6,780 nt of DNA from Flavobacteriales bacterium. GTDB lineage: Bacteria > Bacteroidota > Bacteroidia > Flavobacteriales_D > Crocinitomicaceae. The DNA lies in NCBI GenBank assembly GCA_947462695.1, contig CANHQC010000113.1, positions 1-6,780 on the forward strand, written 5' to 3'. Each line of letters begins with the position of its first letter. The stretch's first letter is position 1. The notes under the pieces were generated by a model. It ran no database searches and was not told the origin of the DNA. It saw only the letters and a list, made by a program, of their open reading frames with translations. Below, in pieces: positions 1 through 4,514 of this stretch. A program made the position numbers and the translations under genes.

Positions 1-19
1 CTTATTCATTTAATTTTAG

Positions 20-101
20 TGGGGATGGATGGACTCGAACCAACGATACCGTGAGGTGACAGATTTACAGTCTGCTGCAATAGCCACTATGCGACATCCC
101 C
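20..101 (-). tRNA. tRNA-Tyr (anticodon GTA)
   Basis: Read on the minus strand, the ends form a perfect 7-bp acceptor stem (GGGGATG with CATCCCC) with discriminator A at position 20. The anticodon loop CTGTAAA (64-70) is closed by a 5-bp stem and carries GTA at 66-68, which reads Tyr codons. A long variable arm (ACC/GGT stem) follows, as expected for a class II tRNA-Tyr, and the T loop TTCGAGT is canonical. The 3' CCA is not encoded, since the next bases are CTA. The T stem GTTGG/CCATC has a U-U mismatch at its second pair, which is unusual. It lies 13 bases downstream of tRNA-Thr and is probably co-transcribed with it. Confidence 0.95.
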
Positions 102-114
102 AACATTTTAATTG

Positions 115-188
115 AGCCGATGGAGGGACTCGAACCCCCGACCTGCTGATTACAAATCAGCTGCTCTAGCCAGCTGAGCTACATCGGC
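115..188 (-). tRNA. tRNA-Thr (anticodon TGT)
   Basis: Read on the minus strand, the 7-bp acceptor stem is GCCGATG/CATCGGC with discriminator T at 115. The anticodon stem GCTGA/TCAGC encloses loop TTTGTAA (150-156), with anticodon TGT at 152-154, which reads the Thr codon ACA. The D arm (AGCTCAGCTGGCTAGAGC) and T loop TTCGAGT are canonical. No CCA is encoded. It is the first gene of a tRNA cluster whose promoter match lies about 60 bases upstream. In relatives this cluster usually leads into tuf; that is from memory and cannot be seen here. Confidence 0.96.
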
Positions 189-249
189 AATATTGGTAAA
201 CAGTACTAAAAAGAACGTTTCAAGCTTTTTATCCCTTGTTTTGGGATTG

Positions 250-280
250 CAAATCTATGAAAGATTTCTTTATAGACAAT
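250..280 (-). promoter_or_regulatory. Bacteroidota-type promoter for the tRNA-Thr/tRNA-Tyr cluster
   Basis: On the minus strand, ATTG (277-280) stands 19 bases before TAGATTTG (250-257), a full match to the Bacteroidota -7 element TAnnTTTG with a TTG -33 element. Transcription would start near 242-246, giving a leader of roughly 55 bases before tRNA-Thr. The early leader contains a small inverted repeat, ATCCC/GGGAT around a 7-base loop (231-247). The spacer and -7 region also contain AAATCT/AGATTT (251-256 and 262-267). The position between the hpf terminator and the first tRNA supports the call. Confidence 0.75.
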
Positions 281-290
281 GAAATCAACA

Positions 291-328
291 AAAAAAATTA
301 AAAAAAAAGACAGCCACAGACTGTCTTT
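291..328 (-). terminator. Intrinsic terminator after hpf
   Basis: On the minus strand an 8-bp perfect stem, AAAGACAG/CTGTCTTT (321-328 and 306-313) with a 7-base loop, starts 28 bases after the hpf stop codon. It is followed by a T-rich tract (308 down to 291, broken only by AA at 298-299). This fits Rho-independent termination of the rpsU-xerC-hpf transcript. The plus strand also has a short T tract after the stem (326-333), so it could work in both directions, although no plus-strand gene needs it. Confidence 0.85.
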
Positions 329-356
329 CTTTTATTATACACTGAATTGTAATGGA

Positions 357-647
357 TTAAACTTTTTCTTTGTGCTTAACGACTTGCTTTCGTAGTGCTT
401 CGACAGCCAAATCTGTCGCTTCTTCAAACGTCTTGCACTGTTTTTTCGCAATTAACGTTTTGCCCGGGATGAGCATTTTAATTTCTGAAATTTTATTTTC
501 TTTTTCTTGATCCTTATCTAGGCGCAGGTAAATTTCACAAGCAGTTATATGATCAAAAAACAACTCTAACTTACCAACTTTGCTGTGAATAAAATCAACT
601 AATTTTTTGTCCGCGGTAAAATGAATAGCATGCACTTGAATTTCCAT
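357..647 (-). CDS. hpf: Ribosome hibernation promoting factor, short form (HPF/RaiA/YfiA family)
   Basis: HPF proteins bind the decoding region of the 30S subunit in slow growth and hold ribosomes inactive in the cytoplasm. The 96-residue product starts MEIQVHAIHFTADKKLVDFI, the usual N-terminus of the Bacteroidota family. It also carries the C-terminal CKTFEEATDLAVEALRKQ helix region with a basic tail. Only the single S30AE-type beta-alpha domain is present. The C-terminal dimerisation domain of long HPFs is missing, so this is the short type. I chose the ATG at 645-647 because it aligns with the family start. An in-frame TTG at 651-653 would add two residues and overlap the xerC stop; AAGGGGAG at 664-671 stands 10 bases from that TTG and 16 from the ATG. 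The ATG follows the xerC stop by two bases, indicating translational coupling. Confidence 0.93.
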   Translation of the reverse strand: MEIQVHAIHFTADKKLVDFIHSKVGKLELFFDHITACEIYLRLDKDQEKENKISEIKMLIPGKTLIAKKQCKTFEEATDLAVEALRKQVVKHKEKV

Positions 648-649
648 AA

Positions 650-1543
650 TCAATCAATTTTAGCTCCCCTTGGGTGAGCTTGTGAATAAATATTGGTTAA
701 CTGTGCGAACGAATTATGTGTGTAAACCTGCGTTGCCGATAGATTCGCATGACCCAATAAATTCTTCAAGGTTTCTAACCCTGCACCATTATTTAAAAGA
801 TGGGTAGCAAATGTATGCCTCAATACATGTGGACTGCATTTTTCTAAACTCGTTGCCTTCCTAAGGTAATTATTAATTCTTCGATAAACAAATTTGGCGT
901 AGAGATTATTCCCTTTCTCGGTGACTAATAAAAATGACGAGTCCAATCCCATTCTTAGTTTAACTTGTCGATAGGAACCAATGAGATCTGCTAGCTCCTT
1001 GGATATAGGTATTAATCGTTCCTTGTTGCGCTTTCCAAGGACCTTAATACTTACCTGAGTTATTTGATCATTCTTTAATTGAAGCAATTCACTGAGTCGT
1101 ATACCTGTTTGATAGAATAATTCCACCATAACCTGATCGCGTAAACCATTAAAGTCTTTAGAAAACAGCGGTTCAATTCGTTCAGATGCCAACTCGGATT
1201 CTTTTGCGAATCCTGGCAATCTCTTCGCGTTTTTTGGTCCGGTTATCTTTAACAGCGGGCTGCTTTCTACTCTCTTTTCCTTTTTAAGCCATTTAAAAAA
1301 ACTTCGAAGGGCGGAAAGTTTTCTGTTAATTGATTTGTTTTCAAGTTGAGCATCAGAAAGGCCTACAATCCATGATCTGACATCACCCCGAGCAATTTTA
1401 TTTAATTCAATTTTCCCTCTTTCCGAAGAAAATTCTAAAAATTGTTCTAAGTCTTTCTGATAAGCTAAAAGCGTATGTTTAGAATACCTTTTTTCAATCT
1501 CAAGGTACACTAAAAAATCTTTAAGCAATAAAAAAGGAGCCAT
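650..1543 (-). CDS. xerC: Tyrosine recombinase XerC-like (site-specific, chromosome dimer resolution)
   Basis: This 297-residue protein has the normal length for XerC/XerD, which resolve chromosome dimers at dif during division. The N-terminal core-binding SAM-like domain spans roughly residues 5-95 (EKRYSKHTLLAYQKDLEQF at 17-35). The catalytic domain follows with the full active-site set: R149 in TGIRLSEL, K171 in GKRNKER, H239 and R242 in HVLRH, H265 in LLGH, and nucleophile Y274 in QVYTHNS. Fold and chemistry are secure. XerC rather than XerD or another family recombinase is inferred mainly from the rpsU-xerC-hpf context. The ATG at 1541-1543 is preceded five bases upstream by a strong AAAGGAG, unusual for this phylum, but both lie inside a terminator-like hairpin. 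An in-frame TTG at 1526-1528 is a possible alternative start just after that hairpin and would remove five residues. Confidence 0.93.
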   Translation of the reverse strand: MAPFLLLKDFLVYLEIEKRYSKHTLLAYQKDLEQFLEFSSERGKIELNKIARGDVRSWIVGLSDAQLENKSINRKLSALRSFFKWLKKEKRVESSPLLKITGPKNAKRLPGFAKESELASERIEPLFSKDFNGLRDQVMVELFYQTGIRLSELLQLKNDQITQVSIKVLGKRNKERLIPISKELADLIGSYRQVKLRMGLDSSFLLVTEKGNNLYAKFVYRRINNYLRKATSLEKCSPHVLRHTFATHLLNNGAGLETLKNLLGHANLSATQVYTHNSFAQLTNIYSQAHPRGAKID

Positions 1544-1553
1544 AGGCTCCTTT
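1530..1553 (-). terminator. Terminator-like hairpin between rpsU and xerC, overlapping the xerC start
   Basis: On the minus strand AAAGGAGCC (1545-1553) pairs perfectly with GGCTCCTTT (1533-1541) around the 3-base loop TAT (1542-1544), and the T run continues to 1530. This 9-bp GC-cored stem begins 23 bases after the rpsU stop codon, where an intrinsic terminator would be expected. The 5' arm contains the xerC Shine-Dalgarno AAAGGAG. The xerC ATG begins in the loop and ends in the 3' arm. It could therefore lower xerC-hpf transcription relative to rpsU, and also mask xerC initiation. The structure is seen directly; its activity is inferred. Confidence 0.65.
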
Positions 1554-1576
1554 ACGATATCTTTTAAAAAATGTTA

Positions 1577-1768
1577 CTACATTTCTGCAGATTTCATTTT
1601 TTGAGCATATGACGCTTTAATTTTTTCCTGACGAGATACGACAGAAGGCTTTGTGAATTCTTTACGACGACGCAACTCTTTCATAACATTCGTTTTATCG
1701 TACTTCTTCTTGTACTTCTTTAACGCTCTTTCGATGTTTTCTCCTTCTTTTACTGGAATGATCAGCAT
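1577..1768 (-). CDS. rpsU: Small ribosomal subunit protein bS21
   Basis: The product is 63 residues, the typical length for bS21 of Bacteroidota. It has the family opening MLIIPVKEGENIERALKKYK, the conserved ELRRRKEFTKPSV segment (residues 32-43), and a strongly basic composition. bS21 binds the 30S platform near the 3' end of 16S rRNA. In Flavobacterium it helps occlude the anti-Shine-Dalgarno, which fits the scarcity of Shine-Dalgarno sites here. The ATG at 1766-1768 has no convincing Shine-Dalgarno in its roughly 27-base predicted leader. It is the first gene of an rpsU-xerC-hpf unit with its own promoter match upstream, and its stop is TAG. Confidence 0.96.
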   Translation of the reverse strand: MLIIPVKEGENIERALKKYKKKYDKTNVMKELRRRKEFTKPSVVSRQEKIKASYAQKMKSAEM

Positions 1769-1801
1769 AATATTCGTCTATTAAATTTCAATAATGGGTT
1801 G

Positions 1802-1832
1802 CAAATATAGTACTTAAATTCATTTTTAACAA
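1802..1832 (-). promoter_or_regulatory. Bacteroidota-type promoter for rpsU-xerC-hpf
   Basis: On the minus strand TTG (1830-1832) is separated by 20 bases from TATATTTG (1802-1809), an exact match to the -33 TTG / -7 TAnnTTTG consensus. The predicted start near 1795-1798 gives an rpsU leader of about 27-30 bases. The -33 element lies two bases past the stop codon of the upstream acyl-CoA dehydrogenase gene, so this short gap is almost wholly promoter and leader. No U-tract terminator separates it from the upstream gene, so readthrough from the dehydrogenase transcript is possible. Confidence 0.82.
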
Positions 1833-1834
1833 CC

Positions 1835-1860
1835 TTATTTCAAAATTTCTCTTGAAATAA
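1835..1860 (-). repeat. 9-bp inverted repeat at the 3' end of the acyl-CoA dehydrogenase gene
   Basis: TTATTTCAA (1852-1860 read on the minus strand) and TTGAAATAA (1835-1843) are perfect reverse complements around an 8-base spacer. They cover the last codons and the stop codon of the dehydrogenase gene. The arms are AT-rich and no U-tract follows, so it is not a standard terminator. It could be a weak 3' hairpin or a protein site beside the rpsU -33 element. A repeat of this size is not far from chance expectation in AT-rich DNA. Confidence 0.4.
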
Positions 1861-2974
1861 CTAATTTTTGTATTTCTGAAGTACCTTCACCTATAGTCAT
1901 AAGTCGAGCATCCCTCAGGTATTTCTCTGCTGGGTATTCCTTTGTATATCCGTATCCACCCATTATTTGCATCGCTTCATTGCCGCATTTCACGGCTACT
2001 TCACTTGAGAAATACTTCGCAAATGCACCCGCCTTTGTTACTGGTTGCTTTCGGTTTTTCAGGTCTGCCGCCTGAAACGTCAATAACTCAGCCGCTTCAA
2101 TTTCTGTCGCCATGTCCGCAAGCTTAAAACCTATTGCCTGGAAATTGGCGATGGGCTGCCCAAATTGTTCTCTTTCTTTCGCGTATTTTGTGGCTGCTTC
2201 AAAAGCACCTCTGGCAACTCCACAACTTAAGGCAGCAATAGAAATACGCCCCCCATCCAAGATTTGCATGGCCTGCTTGAATCCATGTCCAACTTGACCA
2301 ATTACCTGACTCTCATGTACGCGAACATTGTCAAAAATAAGTTCAGCTGTTTCACTCGCACGAACCCCGAACTTGTCCTTTATTTTTACTGCAGAAAAAC
2401 CAGGCGTACCTTTTTCAATAATAAACGCTGTAATTCCGTTACTGTCTAGCAAATCACCTGTTCTCACAAGGACTACCGAAAGGTCACCTGATAATCCATG
2501 GGTAATCCAGTTTTTGGCACCGTTTATCACCCAATAATCTCCATCTTTAACCGCAACGGTTTTCATTCGCATGGCATCAGAACCCGTATTTGGCTCTGTC
2601 AAACCCCAAGCACCTATAAATTCCCCACTTGCCAATTTTGGCAAGTATTTTCTTTTTTGATCCTCTGTTCCGTGATAGTAAATATGACCTGAACACAGCG
2701 AATTGTGCGCTGCTACACTCAAACCAACGCCTCCACATACTTTTCCTAATTCCATTAACGCTGTGGCATATTCATAATACCCAAAACCTGAACCGCCATA
2801 TTCTTCAGGGATGTATATACCAAGTAAGCCCAGCTCTCCCATTTTCTTCATGGCATCCACAGGGAAAAACTCTTCGTCGTCCCATTGGTTTCGATAAGGT
2901 CGAATTTCTTTTTCAGCAAAATCACGCACCATTTGTGCGATCATGCGTTGGTTTTCATTTAATTCAAAATTCAT
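1835..2974 (-). CDS. Acyl-CoA dehydrogenase, short-chain type (FAD-dependent)
   Basis: This 379-residue enzyme has the usual length for short/medium-chain acyl-CoA dehydrogenases, which introduce the alpha-beta double bond of acyl-CoA and pass electrons to electron transfer flavoprotein. The alpha-helical N-terminal domain covers about 1-120, the beta domain about 121-230, and the C-terminal helical bundle about 231-379. Visible motifs are the FAD/substrate signature GAWGLTEPNTGSDA (121-134), NGAKNWITHG (151-160), KEREQFGQP (266-274), and MGGYGY (338-343). IGEGTSEIQ (361-369) supplies the catalytic base E363 at the canonical short/medium-chain position. Substrate cannot be set from sequence; butyryl-type or branched-chain acyl-CoA are both plausible. 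The gene starts 33 bases after apt with no promoter or clear Shine-Dalgarno between, suggesting co-transcription. No matching ETF or other beta-oxidation gene is present in the window. Confidence 0.94.
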   Translation of the reverse strand: MNFELNENQRMIAQMVRDFAEKEIRPYRNQWDDEEFFPVDAMKKMGELGLLGIYIPEEYGGSGFGYYEYATALMELGKVCGGVGLSVAAHNSLCSGHIYYHGTEDQKRKYLPKLASGEFIGAWGLTEPNTGSDAMRMKTVAVKDGDYWVINGAKNWITHGLSGDLSVVLVRTGDLLDSNGITAFIIEKGTPGFSAVKIKDKFGVRASETAELIFDNVRVHESQVIGQVGHGFKQAMQILDGGRISIAALSCGVARGAFEAATKYAKEREQFGQPIANFQAIGFKLADMATEIEAAELLTFQAADLKNRKQPVTKAGAFAKYFSSEVAVKCGNEAMQIMGGYGYTKEYPAEKYLRDARLMTIGEGTSEIQKLVISREILK

Positions 2975-3007
2975 TGCTTGATGGTTTCTGTAGATTTTTG
3001 TTTGATC

Positions 3008-3538
3008 TTAATACTCGACTAAGTTAATAATATTGTCTGAAATGTGTTTTAATCTTTCGTTACCACCTAAAAAATTAAGTACTACTAGAAAATTAAATCC
3101 GGCCACATTTCCACCAGATTTTAGGATTAATTGAGCAGCTGCAGCTGCAGAACCACCAGTGGCTAAAAGGTCATCATGTATTAGCACATTCATACCTTCT
3201 TTCACCGCATCGGTATGCATTTCTATCGTTGCATTTCCATATTCCAGTTCATAATCGTAACTTATCTTCTTATAGGGTAGCTTTCCCGCTTTTCGAATAA
3301 GCACAAACGGAATACCTAACCTCATAGCCAACGGGTAACCAAACAAAAAACCTCTACTTTCAATCCCTGCCACTGCATCAAGGCACATAGATTTATAGGT
3401 TTCCTCAAGGTGATTCAAAATAGCATTTGAAAGAATTGGATCCAACATGATTGTTGAGATGTCCTTGAATACGATACCTGGTTTAGGAAAATCGTTTACA
3501 TCTCGAATAGTTTGTTTGATTTGATCTTGTAGCGTCAT
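3008..3538 (-). CDS. apt: Adenine phosphoribosyltransferase
   Basis: The enzyme salvages adenine by transferring the phosphoribosyl group of PRPP to give AMP plus pyrophosphate in the cytoplasm. The 176-residue length is normal for the family. Visible motifs are FPKPGIVFKDIS (17-28), GIESRGFLFG (58-67), the flexible loop RKAGKLPY (82-89), EYGNATIEMH (99-108), and the PRPP-binding segment VLIHDDLLATGGS (118-130) with the acidic pair D122/D123. Serine 130 stands where threonine is more usual, a conservative change, followed by five alanines encoded by a GCAGCT repeat (3135-3150). The ATG (3536-3538) lies one base after the stop of the upstream helix-hairpin-helix gene. A promoter match ends four bases before the ATG, and the ATG sits in a hairpin loop, so expression may be both coupled and independent. 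Confidence 0.96.
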   Translation of the reverse strand: MTLQDQIKQTIRDVNDFPKPGIVFKDISTIMLDPILSNAILNHLEETYKSMCLDAVAGIESRGFLFGYPLAMRLGIPFVLIRKAGKLPYKKISYDYELEYGNATIEMHTDAVKEGMNVLIHDDLLATGGSAAAAAQLILKSGGNVAGFNFLVVLNFLGGNERLKHISDNIINLVEY

Positions 3539-3545
3539 GCTACAA
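3527..3545 (-). repeat. Perfect palindrome with the apt start codon in its loop
   Basis: On the minus strand TTGTAGC (3539-3545) pairs with GCTACAA (3527-3533) around the loop ATGAC (3534-3538), whose first three bases are the apt start codon. The 5' arm overlaps the upstream gene's stop codon (TAG, 3540-3542) and the last bases of the predicted -7 element. In a readthrough transcript it could form a 7-bp hairpin presenting the ATG. As DNA it is a dyad over the predicted start site, possibly an operator. The repeat is seen; either role is inferred. Confidence 0.5.
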
Positions 3546-4415
3546 AGTTAAATAAGGTTTAATCTTTTCAAAGGTTTCATCCGAAATCAATTTCGATTTT
3601 TTTATTTCCTCTAGATATGTAAAACTACCGAGCTGCGCACGCATCTTAACAATTGAATTAGCCATATTCCATGTGATGTATGGGTGATTCTTCAATTCCT
3701 CAATATCCGCTTGGTTTACATTCAGTTTTCTCAACTGTGTTGGATCAATATCTAAATACGGTGAAATTCGCTCGGCAATGGAGTCATTCATTTTCCAAAC
3801 TTCGCTTAGTTGATCGATTGAAATGTACCCACCCAGACGTTCTCTGTAACGAATTATTTGTTTGGCAAAAAATGGCCCAACACCTTTTATTGACTCTAGT
3901 TGTTCCTGTGAAGATGTATTCAATTCAATTATTGATTTTGGTAAGGTCACTTTATTTATCGATCTATCGTACTGATCGTTTCTGTTTCCCCATCTATCGG
4001 GGAAATAAACTGAATCCTTAATCAAGGCAAACAATTCTGGAGGAATTACAAAAATACGTTCAAGCTTATCTAATGAATAGATACCGTATTTTGTGAATTT
4101 TAAAATAACAGCCGATTGTTTTTCCGATAAGCCAAGTTTCATCCAATCCTCTAATTTATAGTCATTGGGATTGAAGCGTTTACTTGGCCTATTATAGTAA
4201 GTTCTTCGCTTTTTCCAACTCTTTCGTTGAGCAGGAATTGAAAAGTTCTTTTTTGACTTCGAATAAAAATGATTGGTTGAGGTAATTCTTTGAGGACTAT
4301 TCAAGTGGGATGACCCAACATGCAAAAACACACGTGGAATAAAAACCAATATTAATAGGAAAAACAGAAATAATAGGACGTGTTTTCTTGAGGATTTAGG
4401 TAAAGAGGTAGACAT
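3540..4415 (-). CDS. Membrane-anchored triple helix-hairpin-helix (ComEA-like) protein
   Basis: The product is 291 residues. A hydrophobic segment at about 13-33 is a single membrane anchor or uncleaved signal, followed by a very basic linker (about 42-80, rich in Lys and Arg). Three helix-hairpin-helix units follow at about 81-138, 162-224 and 229-291. The middle one is the most classical, with LNTSSQEQL (165-173) and KGVG (177-180) as in ComEA. The third has LNVNQADIEEL (231-241) but HPYI (244-247) in place of the glycine turn; I recall that as a feature of this Bacteroidota family. Such domains bind DNA backbone without sequence specificity. By analogy with ComEA it might bind DNA outside the inner membrane, but topology is ambiguous because basic residues flank the anchor on both sides. 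No other competence gene is present. The gene ends one base before apt. Confidence 0.8.
   Translation of the reverse strand: MSTSLPKSSRKHVLLFLFFLLILVFIPRVFLHVGSSHLNSPQRITSTNHFYSKSKKNFSIPAQRKSWKKRRTYYNRPSKRFNPNDYKLEDWMKLGLSEKQSAVILKFTKYGIYSLDKLERIFVIPPELFALIKDSVYFPDRWGNRNDQYDRSINKVTLPKSIIELNTSSQEQLESIKGVGPFFAKQIIRYRERLGGYISIDQLSEVWKMNDSIAERISPYLDIDPTQLRKLNVNQADIEELKNHPYITWNMANSIVKMRAQLGSFTYLEEIKKSKLISDETFEKIKPYLTL
3543..3572 (-). promoter_or_regulatory. Predicted internal promoter for apt, giving a leaderless or near-leaderless mRNA
   Basis: On the minus strand TTTG (3569-3572) is followed after 18 bases by TAACTTTG (3543-3550), a full match to TTTG / TAnnTTTG with an accepted spacing. It lies in the last codons of the upstream gene. 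Only TAGC separates it from the apt ATG, so transcription would begin at or within a few bases of that ATG. Three other minus-strand -7 matches in the window (808, 2332, 4049) lack a -33 partner, which makes this paired match more credible. Confidence 0.5.
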
Positions 4416-4514
4416 AATAATTAGCGTAAATATCGAAATTTACACCAAATTAAATGAAGTGAAAAGAGTTAGATCGAGTATTCAATTAAAAACTAAACGC
4501 TCTTTCTTTTCTAA
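4416..4514. other. 99-base intergenic gap without a convincing signal
   Basis: This separates the LAT-like permease from the helix-hairpin-helix gene and should hold a terminator and a promoter. I find neither clearly. The best -7 resemblance on the minus strand is TAAATTTC near 4432-4439, one base off consensus, with CTTT rather than TTTG 20 bases upstream. AGTTAGA and TCTAACT are complementary but about 38 bases apart. Transcription may simply read through, or the signals may be non-consensus. Confidence 0.4.

Noticed and set aside
808..815. TACATTTG on the minus strand inside xerC as a promoter for hpf
   Set aside because: It matches the -7 consensus but has no TTG at a suitable distance upstream. 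The same holds for TATTTTTG at 2332-2339 and 4049-4056 (minus) and 5439-5446 (plus). Such single elements are expected by chance in AT-rich DNA.
2629..3027. 132-codon open frame on the plus strand opposite the acyl-CoA dehydrogenase and the apt end
   Set aside because: It is antisense to a gene with complete family motifs, its translation resembles no protein I know, and no promoter match precedes it. The other short plus-strand frames at 1942-2692, 3680-4021 and 6158-6376 fail for the same reasons.
3135..3150. GCAGCT tandem repeat
   Set aside because: It is 2.7 copies of a 6-base unit encoding an alanine run after the PRPP motif of apt. It lies in frame, and I see no sign of a phase-variable role.
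4432..4462. TAAATTTC with upstream CTTT as a promoter for the helix-hairpin-helix gene
   Set aside because: Both elements deviate from consensus (TAAATTTC for TAnnTTTG, CTTT for TTTG), so the evidence is too weak to annotate as a promoter.
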